Shown here: positions 29,982-40,600 of the stretch, one piece after another
Layout: each line of letters begins with the position of its first letter
How positions within the stretch are numbered: position 1 is the first letter of the stretch
From: Chloroflexota bacterium
Lineage (GTDB): Bacteria > Chloroflexota > Anaerolineae > Anaerolineales > Villigracilaceae
Assembly: GCA_016234555.1 (NCBI GenBank)
Contig: JACRBJ010000067.1
Location: 1-60,911 of the forward strand
Reading direction: 5' to 3'
DNA length: 60,911 nucleotides
Notes under the pieces: generated by a model
What the model saw: only the letters and a program-made list of their open reading frames with translations
Told to the model about the DNA's origin: nothing
The model's database searches: none
Position numbers and translations under genes: made by a program

Positions 29982-30668
29982 TTACTTCTTCGCTGCTCTC
30001 GGGGCGGCGCGTTGGGCGGCGGTTTTGGACGTGCGCGCGGCGACGCCGATCTTTTCCAGCAGTTGCTTTTTGCCGCGCAGGGCGACCTTTGCGATCTTGA
30101 GGTATTGCGCCGTCCAGTCGTCCAAAGCCTGGAGGGCGGAATCCTGCTCACGCGTGGCTTGCTGCGCCGCTCCCTTGGCAGATTCCTGCTGTAGGTTGGA
30201 TTCGTCGTAGGCGGCGATTTTCGCCCGTTCGCTTTCCAGTCTCTCCACGTCGTAGCCGTATTCCGCCAACTGCATCGTGCGGACGTTGTCGAACAGGGTG
30301 TAGGCGGCGGCGACGAACCCGGCGGTGTCTTTGGGGACGCTCCCGCTCAGACCGAGTGCCGCGAGCTGCGCCTTGTCCCTGCCGAAGACGGCGCGCGCCA
30401 CCTGCGCCAGTGACTGGTAGGCGTCGCGGGCGGACTTTTCAGCCTGAGCCAGCGCCTGCGTGGACGCCTGCTGTCCGCCCGACGCCGCCGTGCCGGCGTT
30501 GACCGCCGCCAGCGCAGCCTCGTAGAGCGCCCTGCCCGCTTCGAGCCTGGCGACGGTGTAGCCAAAACTGCCGACCAGTTCCTTGATTTCGAGGTCGGAG
30601 AGGGAATTGACGATTGCCAACTGCGCGGCGTTCAGCCGCTGGGCGATGCCTTGCCTGGGTCTGCTCAT
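29982..30668 (-). CDS. Helical Ala-rich protein of unknown function
   Basis: A 228-residue, almost wholly helical protein (MSRPRQGIAQRLNAAQLAIV, LVGSFGYTVARLEAGRALYE, then several long Ala/Gln-rich helices) with a basic Ala/Lys tail (TAAQRAAPRAAKK). It looks like a coiled-coil or four-helix bundle with two similar halves: GYTVARLEAGRALYEAAL in the first and GYDVERLESERAKIAAY in the second. No signal peptide. The start at 30668 has AAGGAGA upstream, while the longer frame extends meaninglessly through the tandem repeats. Higher GC than the gene to its right. Function unknown. Confidence 0.7.
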   Translation of the reverse strand: MSRPRQGIAQRLNAAQLAIVNSLSDLEIKELVGSFGYTVARLEAGRALYEAALAAVNAGTAASGGQQASTQALAQAEKSARDAYQSLAQVARAVFGRDKAQLAALGLSGSVPKDTAGFVAAAYTLFDNVRTMQLAEYGYDVERLESERAKIAAYDESNLQQESAKGAAQQATREQDSALQALDDWTAQYLKIAKVALRGKKQLLEKIGVAARTSKTAAQRAAPRAAKK

Positions 30669-30736
30669 GAGATTCTCCTTTTCGCAACTGAAATTTGGAC
30701 GGCTTGAGGGTGAATTTTTCCCGCTCCCAGCCGTTG

Positions 30737-30980
30737 GATGACTGCTACCACTCACTGGACGATTGCTACCACCCGCTGGACGGTTGCTACCAGTCGCTGG
30801 ACAATTGCTACCACCCGCTGGACAGTTGCTACCAGTCGCTGGATGGTTGCTACCACCCGCTGGATGGTTGCTACCACCCGCTGGATGATTCCTACCAGTC
30901 ACTGGATGATTCCTACCAGTCACTGGACGATTGCTACCACTCCCTGGACGGTTCCTACCACTTGCTGGACGGTTTCTACA
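30737..30980. repeat. 21-bp tandem repeat array, about 11.6 copies
   Basis: The unit GATGGTTGCTACCACCCGCTG (one form, 21 bp shown as 20 plus final G) recurs with variation at a few positions (GAC/GAT, GGT/GAT/AAT, TGC/TCC, CAC/CAG). On the plus strand it would encode a heptad such as LDDCYHS, but there is no good RBS. It lies just upstream of the helical protein gene. With the next hairpin it makes up most of the 30669-31185 gap. Confidence 0.85.
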
Positions 30981-30990
30981 CCCTGCCCCA

Positions 30991-31024
30991 AGTTGACAGT
31001 CACCTGCGGAGGTGACTGTCAACT
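30991..31024. repeat. 15-bp perfect inverted repeat
   Basis: AGTTGACAGTCACCT and AGGTGACTGTCAACT with a 4-nt loop, adjoining the tandem array. It has no T tract; it may be a terminator or the end of the repeat element. I see nothing else in 31025-31185. Confidence 0.6.
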
Positions 31025-31185
31025 GACGCCCGCCTGCCCAGACCTGACAGGCGTCGCGTGGCGCCGTGGCGACATTTCCACGGCACGCCTCCCGACCCGA
31101 ACCATTGCCCGCTCACAGGTTTAGCAAAGCATTTCTCTGAGGCGTCGCGAGAGCGACAACAGGAATTCTCGTTTTAAAAACAAGG

Positions 31186-31563
31186 TCACACTATCGACAT
31201 TAATAAAACAACCAATCCCACATATCCAATGCCCATATAAAAACCGACGACAAACCAATGAGCAAAAAAAACAACTAACATATGCAATGAAGTTTTTGAG
31301 ATTTCTTTGCTCAAACTTGAGAGATAAATTTTTATGCGCCTCAGATTTCTCTTAAGAGCAACTACTCCCAACACATACCCAAACAAAGAAAAAAGCGCAC
31401 CAACAACAAAGCGCACAAAGAATAAATATTCTTTGTATTCTAAAATAATCAGAATTCTCCCGCCTAAAAAATATGTCAACTTACCACCTAAAACCCCGCC
31501 AGCAACTATGCCAATCGAACTAAAAACAATGGAAAGCGCTGGTGACAAAAAAAAAGTTTTCAT
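31186..31563 (-). CDS. AT-rich small membrane protein, candidate immunity protein
   Basis: A 125-residue protein with about four hydrophobic helices (ALSIVFSSIGIVAGGVLGG, FFVRFVVGALFSLFGYVLG, LHMLVVFFAHWFVVGFYM, YVGLVVLLMSIV) and a basic stretch KRNLRRIKIY. The start at 31563 has GGAGATGAA upstream. The gene is clearly more AT-rich than its neighbours, pointing to transfer. It is the first gene after the 3' end of the giant RHS gene on the same strand, the place where immunity genes of RHS toxins usually lie. No family recognised; the immunity role is an inference from position. Confidence 0.55.
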   Translation of the reverse strand: MKTFFLSPALSIVFSSIGIVAGGVLGGKLTYFLGGRILIILEYKEYLFFVRFVVGALFSLFGYVLGVVALKRNLRRIKIYLSSLSKEISKTSLHMLVVFFAHWFVVGFYMGIGYVGLVVLLMSIV

Positions 31564-31683
31564 TTCATCTCCAATCAATTAACCAAATCTACAATATATA
31601 GCCAATATGTGCACAAGATAATTCGGTAATGGCTGGCATCCAAGCTACTACCGAATTATCTTTTCAGTTTACGTTCATCTGGG

Positions 31684-34600
31684 TTAAGGTATACCCCATT
31701 GATTTTTCACGAGCAACAACCCTGTAAGCGTAGTGAATCCATACCCATCTCCATCATTGTCAAACTGATGAACTAAACCAGGACCTATATCCTGTTTCTG
31801 CTGATAGTAAGCAACAGATACTCTTCCGCCATTGTTGTCTGCCGCCTTTTCCATATCATCAACGTAATCTATTAGATCTGTCAACGCTGCCGCTTCGTAT
31901 CCAAAACCTGCTGCAGCAACAGCAGATATGCCAGAAATAACACCGAGGACCATGCCAGCTGGTATACCAACAATTGTTCCTGAGGCAACTACAGCAGCTG
32001 CAGCTGTAACGCCTGCCACTACAGCCCAGAAGAACGCAGCAGCGATATAAGCGCCCTGAAAATTAGACAACAAGCTTCCCGTTTCATGAAGTTCTGTTTT
32101 TGTTAAACTTTTCTCAACACAATAAAGAGCATCATCGGGGCACAAATCATCTTTTGCTGGTATAGCCTGCTTGGCACCGCCACCACCGCTGTCAAGGTCT
32201 TCCTTTATTGACGTGGAGTCATCATCATCTTCGTCATCATCATTATTCCCACCACCGCCTCCCCAGCCGCCACTGCCAACAATAGGGTCGGGATCGTTCG
32301 GATTGTCATGTCCCACTTGGCACGCTTCACCGATCCCACAATCCTCATTATGTCCTGTGGGATCATTATAAAGGATAGGGTTGTTTCGGACATAGCTAAA
32401 CCGATTCCAACTTTGGGGATTTTGGGTATTTGGTATCAACGTATCCGGCTGCAAGAACCTACCTAAAGTGGGCGAGTAGAAGCGGGCGTTGTAGTCCATC
32501 AGTCCGCCCATGCCCTCGTCCAGGGCGCGTTGTCCCGTGTAGCCGAAGTCGGTTAGTCCAGTAGCCTGATAGCCTGATAGAGTCCGCTGTCCGCCGAAGG
32601 GGAGGTAGCGTTGTTGGGTTATTAATGCACCAGTGGAGTCAGTGACGGCAACGGTGGAGCCGAGGTGGTCGGTGAGGAGGTAGGAGAGTGACCAGTCAGC
32701 AGTGATCAGTGAACAGTCGCCAGCCTCACAGGACCTGACGGCGACGGACTGCCCGTTGAAGGAGTAGTACTTCCTGACCGCAGTGGGTGAGGACGCAAAG
32801 GTGAATCCATTTTGCTCAACATCGACCTGTCCCGCGCCGCTCACTTCGTAAGAGCCGCCAAAGTAGTAGACCGTCAATTTGGTTTCGGCAGATATGGGCA
32901 GTCCGCTCGCGTCATCGTAAGGCGTGGTGAGGGTGGCGGTGCGGGTCCCGTCGCCGTCGTAGGCGAAGTCCCATTGGGCGGCGATCCTAGTCACCGAGTC
33001 ACAGTTACCTTCGGCAATCTTCAGAATCGAAGAGATGCGGTTCTCGGTGTTGTAGGTCTGCTTGTACATCACGCCGTCTTCGGTGCGGCAGGTCATATTG
33101 CCGTTGGCGTCGTAATCGTACAAACCGAGGGTTTCCGTCGTCTCCGCGTCTGTGAGCGCGGTCACCGCATGGGGAACCGCCGTGGAGTAGGTGTATTTCT
33201 TCTCCACCCATTCCGCTGTGGGGGCGGGGGTGGGGGTGGAGGTGACGTAATCGTCATAATAATAGGAGTGGGTGGGCGGGGTGAATGCCGCCTTCCAACG
33301 GGCAACGCCCTTGCTGAAGCGGAACTCGTCGATCCAGCCGTTGACATTACCACCCGCATATGCGCCAGCCTGCCCGATGGAAAAGGCAGAGGAGGAATTG
33401 GTTATCGTCAGAGTGGTCTCAAGCGTACCTTCCAGCTTGCCGTCGAGGAAGAGCCTGAGATAGTTTCCATCGCGCGCAACGGCATAATGATGCCAGTCCG
33501 TATCGGTCACTTTGGTGGTACCGTTCAAAGTGTAGAGCGTGGAATTGCTGTAGAAACGCGCCGAAATCACATTCGTGGTCAGGCTTGTGTATCCGTACAG
33601 CCCTCCGTTTGTGGCAGTTGAGTTCAACTGTCCAAACGCCAGCTGGTTGGTACCGTTTTCATTCTTCCTGAACCAAAAATCGACCGTGAAATCGCCGGAG
33701 CCAACATTGAAATCGTCGCTGTCGTCGGTGGTGATGTAATCGCCCGTCCCATCGAATTTGGCGGATGCGCCGCCGAACTTGCTGTATTCCGTGTCGATCT
33801 GCGCGTTGCCGCGTGCGTTCCACGTTTTGCCAGCCTTGTCTTCGAATACCGTGAAGGCGTCGGCGCCGTCCATCTCCAGCAGGACCTTGTCATATTCGTC
33901 GAAGCCGACGATGGGGGTGATCGTGGGGATTGGGGTGGGTGTGGCATTCGGGTCCACCTGTTCAAGGTGGATGTATTCGTTGTTGTCGACCAGGCTGCTC
34001 TCGAGGCTGGTCTGGTAGTAGACGGCAATGCGTCCGTAGCCGCCTGCCCCGCTTGCACCTCCTGCGCCGCCATTAACGGTAACGGCGCTCAACTTGACGG
34101 TGTCGCCCTCGAGACGTACACCGCCACCGGAACCGCCGCCTCCGCGTGGTCCCGTCCCGCCGCCTATGCCGCCGTTGGCGGCAATGCTCCCTGTGAAGTC
34201 AATATCATCGGCAAAGATCCCAATTATCCCGCCTCCCGCGCCGCCTCCATACGTGTTTTCCTGGGTACTTCCCGTACCGCCTCCTGAACCGGGGAACAGG
34301 GTGTCGAGCTGCAGGGAGCCATAACTGGAACCTGCGCTTCCCCCATACACACCGTAGCCGTCCGCTCCATAGCCTCCCCCCCCACCAAATCCCTGGGTTC
34401 CATTCCCGCCCTTTCCATAGCCGGTTGCGCTGGCGTATCCGGTTTCGTTTGCATGTATCGTACCGATTCCGTTCAACACGCCCCATACGCGGAAGAGCAA
34501 ACGGTTATTCGTCTTCAAGGTACCGTTTATCTCGACGTTGGCATAATTCGGCACGCGCTGCAGGATCACCCGCTGATCGTCGATTGTCATGCCAATATTG

Positions 34601-37600
34601 CTGTCGTCGTCCGCATTTGTGCCGTAGAAATTGACCTTTGACGTGGTGAAGTAGACCCTGTCTCCGACCACGCCTCCCACGCGCAGGAATTCATACTTGC
34701 CGATATTGGGTCCCGAACCCAGGTTATGGAGGAGCAGGACTTCGTCGCCGGGCCTGAGACAGTTCGCGTCAGGGAGCGGGAGAGGGGTGACGGTAGAGAT
34801 GACAGAAATCTGGGCGTAAGAATCGCCAAGGGCAGTGACTTTGTAGGATACCCCGTCGCCGCCATCGGCGCAGGTGTGAATGTTGCTGACATCGGTGGAG
34901 ATGTTGAAGGTTGTTTCGGCAGGCACCTCCAGGTCGCCATCGGCGCCCGTGCCCCAAAGGGTTGAGGCGGGGACAGGCGTTGCACTCAACTCTGCCGGGT
35001 CATAGAACTCAGGATCGCTGCTTGTAACAGTGGGTACGGTGGAATAATAGATCGCAATGCGTCCGTCGCCGCCTCTTGTACCGCCAATCGCAGTAATCGC
35101 ATTCAAATCGATGTCTTCACCCTCGATGCGCACACTGCCACCGGAACCGCCGCCAGCCGTCCCGTTGGATGAGCCATTGGCGGAAATGGTTCCCTCGAAG
35201 GCAATATCCTTGCCGAAGAGCAGAATCGCCCCGCCGCCTTTGCCACCCGCATACGTGACTTCCGATCCTTTACCTGTGCCACCCCCCGAACCGAAGAACA
35301 GGATGTCGAGCTGTGGGGAGCCGTAGCTGATACCCCCGGTGGCACCAGTCGCGCGAGTGCCCTTCGTGCCATAACCACCGCCGCCGCCAGATGTTACTGT
35401 CGCATTCCCGCCTTTTCCGTAACCGGAAGAACCCTTGTATCCCAGCCAATCAGCAGAGATCGTGCCGCTTCCGTTTAGCAAACCGGAAACACGAAAGGCA
35501 ACGACACCGTATTTCTTGTTATCATATGCGGTGGCGTTCAGTGTTCCGTTTGTCCCCACGGTTACATTGTGGTAGTTTGGCACGCGCATCAACATCACGC
35601 GGTACTGATTTGCCCCCGTGCCGATATTCAGGTCATTGCGCCAGCCCGAGCCATACCATTTGGTCTTGGGAGTGGTAAAAGTGACGGAATTGTCGTTTAC
35701 CGACGCCACCCGCAGGAATTCATAGGAACCCGAGTTGTAACTGATTGCGCTGCCCCCTGAAAGCCGCATCAACAAAACTTCATCCCCCGCCGCCAGACAG
35801 GAGGAAAGAGGCATGGATACAGGCGTTGTGGTACTGGTGGGCGTCGCCGTGGCGGTAGCGGCGGATGTGGGTGTGGGTGTGGCTGTGGGATTGACCGGGC
35901 TATCCACATCCGCAGACATGGCGCCCAGCAATGTCACATTGTATGCCACACCGTCGGCGCAGGTACGGCCGTTATGTCCATTGGTATCGACATTAATATT
36001 GAACGTTGCGCCACTTTGAACTGAAAGGTCGCCGTCATTTCCTGTTCCCCAGGAGCGTTCGTCCGACGGGATGGGCGTGATGTTCGGAGTGGCAAGTGTC
36101 GGCGTGGGTGTTGCCGTCATAGGCAGCGGAGTAGGCGTCGAAAAAACGCCAAACAAGGTTAGAACTTCGGTGTCCGTCAGGGCATACTTGTAGAAACGCA
36201 CTTCATCGAGACTGCCATTATAGGCATAGGTGCCGGCGGCATCCGAGCCGAACAACAACCCGCCCGCGCTCATGCTCACCGCGCCGGTCACCTCCTGCAC
36301 GGCAACCAGCTTCCCGTCAAGGTAGAGGCGTGTCTGGTTTGCGTCCTTGTCATAAACACCGGTCACCATGGTCCACCTGTTCACAGGCAGGATGGGACCG
36401 TACAACATGCTCGGGCTCAAGTCACCCACCTGGAAGGCAACGCTCCCGTTGAAGTCCGTATTGCCCAGGTTGGCGGTCGGCGTGGCGGTACCGTATGTGG
36501 AAGCCACGACCAAGCCATAGTCTTTATAGGTGCCGCCCTTGTGCACAATATATTGTATGTGGTTGGTGACAATGGAGGATGGCTTTACCCAGGCTGAGAC
36601 GGTAAAGCTTCCATTGTTTATAAGCTCCGCATGATGGGTTACATATGCATAATCATCGTCGCCGTCGAAGGAAACGGCTTGTCCGCTCGCGCCGGGGATA
36701 TTGACCACAACCCCACCATATAGCGTGGCATTGTTTGGGGTACCGGTCGGCGCAATGTCAACGACGGTGTTGGATGGTGTGCCGGTGACGTCGAAAGACC
36801 AGTAACCGCCCATGGCTACGGCTGGAACTGTTGGTGTTCTGGTGGGTGTGGAGGTCTGGGTTGGGGTGGGCGTTACAGCGGGTGTAAGCTCCATCTCATA
36901 GGGAGAGGAGGGAGGCGTAAACGCAGCCGTCCAGCGGGCAACACCCTTGCTGATCCGAACCTCGTCCAGCCAGCCATTGAATGAATTGGTCCCTACACCT
37001 TGTGCACCAATAAAAACATTTCCGCTATTTAGCACCACCGCACCCGAAACGGTGGCACTGCTGACCGGCTGGCCATCCACATACAATTTCCATACATCGC
37101 CGCTGCGGACCGCCGCAACGTGGTACCAGGTGTTGGCGGCAGCCGTCCCGCCCGCCAATGTCACAGCATATGATGTGCCGTTCTTGCTGGAATTAAAGAA
37201 CCATTGGTGCGAACTTGCGCTGTATCCCAGCATGAAAGACGGATAGTTATAGGAAGCCGAACGTTTATCGAAGATAACCTGCGTCGTGGCAATGGAATTG
37301 AACCGTACCCAGGCCTCGATGGTGAAATCGCCACTTCCGAAATCGAAGCTGGTGTGATTGGCTGTGTAGATATAATCCCCGGAACCGTCAAAGAGCGCCG
37401 AACCGTTCCCAAACTTTTTGTGGAAATTATCAACCTGCGCATTGCCTCCCACCACCCAGCTCTTGCCTGTCTGGTCCACAAAGTTGGTGGATGTATCCAC
37501 GCCATCCATGTGCAGCATGGCAGATGTATATGCATCCGCATCGGGCCAGCTCGGTGTCGATGTGAACGCCGGCGTATTTGTAGGCACGGGGGTATTGGTG

Positions 37601-40600
37601 GGAGTAAACGTAGCAGTTGGGGTGGGCGTAAACGTGACAGCCGGGGTAGAGGTGGGAGTAGGTGTGTCTGTAGGGGTCGGCGAAGTAGCCCGCAGAGTCC
37701 TGTAGGATTCGAAACCGTCATAGTAGATCGTGCCGCTGGTACCCGTATCCACGCTGTCAATGCCAAAATAGGCGGATTCGATCAGACGTGTATCATTATC
37801 CAGCCCGGTGAGTGCGTCCACTTGTGTGTCATCCACCCACAACGTCAAGGTCCCGTCATTTGCACCTGCCGCGCTGGCGGTTACAAGCTCCACCTCGATA
37901 ACGTGCACATCGTCACTGATCTCCGCGTATCCACCTCCAATCCAGGTTGCAGCATCACTGCGGGCTTGCAACTGTAAATCATAACCACTGGATGTGTTAT
38001 CGCTCAACATCAGGCGATACCCACTGCCGGAGGCGCAGGAGGTATAGAGAATTGAGAAACCCTGATCGACAGGAATAACCACTGAGTTCGGATCGAACTG
38101 GAAGCGCACCCGGTATACCTGTTCGCCCACAGGGGAGTGATTAACCGCATAGATCGCCGTCGTGTCATCGATCACAGCCTGCATTCCGTAGGTCCCCTCC
38201 AGGGCCGCTGAGGGGGAAACGCTCAGGTCGCCAGAATCGGTGGTGCTGGAACTCCACAACGAAAAGTCGTTGCTTTCGAATCCGTCGGCAAAGATGAGCC
38301 CCGACGTGGGAGTGGAGGTGGGCGTTGGTGTATCCCCGTTTTGCAGCGCAAGGCTGGCTGATCCCGAAAAACCGAACCCAGGCGAACGGTAGGACACCGC
38401 CGAAACACCTATGCCAGAACTCAAAGAATCTTTTTGTGAAGCAGACGGGATGCCTGCAAAGGGCGCCGGTCCCCTTTGCATTGCCATCTCTGGAATCACC
38501 CAATCGTTCATCTGGGTGATATTCCCCACCTGGTCGTATGTGAAATACTGGTCGTATTTGACGTCGCTCGCGTTGCCGGTGGTGTTCGCCCTGGCAGCCG
38601 TCAGCCGGTTCAGGAAGTCATAGGTGAAGGTATGAGTTTCGTTGATATCACCAAGACCATCTGTAATGGTGAGTATATTTCCAGCATCGTCGTAGGTATA
38701 AGCAAAATTCATCAGGTCCGGTGTGGCTACAGCGGCAGTCTTCGCAGTGCGCGAAGACAGGCGGTTATCATCCGGGTCGTACTGATTGTTGATTTCGACC
38801 ATGCTTGCGCCGGAGGGCTGCTGGACGCCCAACTTGTGAGTGTCGACCTGCCCAAGCACATTGTAGGTCAGGTCAACCAGTGATATGGAGGAATTCCAGG
38901 TGGACTTCAAGCTCTCTGGTCTGCCAAGTGCATCGTAGGTATAGTTCAATACTTCCTTGTTTGGATCCGGGGTTACCTCTGGAGCAGCCAGGTTTGCAAC
39001 TTCAAGCGGCCTTCCCAACCAGTCCGATTCGCTCACCAGGGTTCGCGATACGCCGCCAATTTCACGGGTTTCTGTCACGGTGCGCCCATAATTGGCGTAT
39101 GTCCACCTTGCCGAGCCGCTTCCATCAGACATGAGCGTCCGCATCCCGATGTTCTCTCCCTTATCAGCGCCATATTCATACGATGCCAATTCCACCCCAT
39201 CAGCATATTTTTTCTTCATTCGGTTTAATTCGTCATAGGTAAATGTGAGTACCGTCCCTCGCGCGTCAGTCTGCTTGGAGAGCGTTCCCGTTGGGTAGTA
39301 TTCATAAAGCCATTCCCCCATGTCCGGGTCGACCATTTTCGTCTTCCTGCCCAGCCAGTCATAGTCCAATGTCGTCAGATTGTTCTTTGCATCCGTGACT
39401 GTTGTCAGATGGTCCAATTGATCATACGAATACCGCGTGACGGCATAGACCGTGTTGACATCGCTGAACTCGCGCACGTACGCCAGCCTGCCCATTCCAT
39501 CCGTGCCGCGCTCGATCTTTTGTCCGTTCGGGTCGAATGCCGTGGTCAAGAAGCCGTCGTACTCCGTGCGGGTGACAAGGTCGCCGGGTTGGGTTACTTT
39601 AATGGCGCGCCCGAGCGCGTCGTATTCACTACTGGTAAATTGTGTCCACACGGGGGAAATATGGCGTCCCTGCGAGTCGCTTGCATAATATGGTGAGCTT
39701 TGGCGCGAAACTGCTCCCTGCGCATTGAATTCAGTATTGGTAACCAAAACCCGGTCTTCGTCGCTGTCAAAGACTTGCATCTGGATTTGTCGTCCCAATC
39801 CATCATAGATACCCCAGACAGAACGATAGTTTTTTCCACCTGCCGTGTCCAATATCTGCATTTCAACGCTGTATGGCGCGTCGATCACTCCATTGCTGTT
39901 TGGCTCGGGATAGTTGTAAACTACCGCCTTATCCTCTTCAATTCCAGGCACGGTGATGGAACGCTGGCGTCCCAGGAGATCATATTCAGTGGTGGTTATC
40001 CATCCGTTCAAGTCCTTCACTTGATACGGAACACCCAATGCATATAAATATTCGGTCGTGGTACTTTGTCCCAGCGGGTTGGTTTGAACATAAGGATACG
40101 TATAGAAACCTTCGTGATCATCCTTAGAATAATCCGTTGATGTCACTAGGGCATTTCCACCCGTTGGGTCAGTACCTGCATGACCAGATTCTGTATATTG
40201 CAGCGATGTAATCACATTTCCATATAAATCATACACTGCACCAGAATCAACAGTTTCATTCCCCTTCCCGGTTAGTCGTTGCGTAAGAATCGGATCACCG
40301 TAATTATTGTAGCCATACCGCGTCTCGGAAATGGGATTGCCGGAAGCGTCTTCCGCCCAAACGCGCGAAACCGAATCCAATATGTAAAAATCATAATCTG
40401 CGGGGTCTACATACTCATAATACGTTTTGCGATAAGGCGCGGTTCCCAGGTATTCGGTTTGCAAAAGCAGGTTGCCGGTGGCTGGGTCGTGTACGTACGT
40501 TACTTGCGAGGAAACGGTCAGGTTTCCATAGCTTTCCACCGAATTGATGGTGCGATACAGGTAACGATAGTTCCAGCCGGGGAATGGAGCCTTGCTGTTG

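Noticed and set aside
30737..30980. CRISPR array
   Set aside because: Units are contiguous 21-bp direct repeats without unique spacers, and no cas gene is near.
30669..31022. N-terminal extension of the helical protein through the tandem repeats
   Set aside because: Low-complexity translation of repeat DNA; a good RBS precedes the ATG at 30668.
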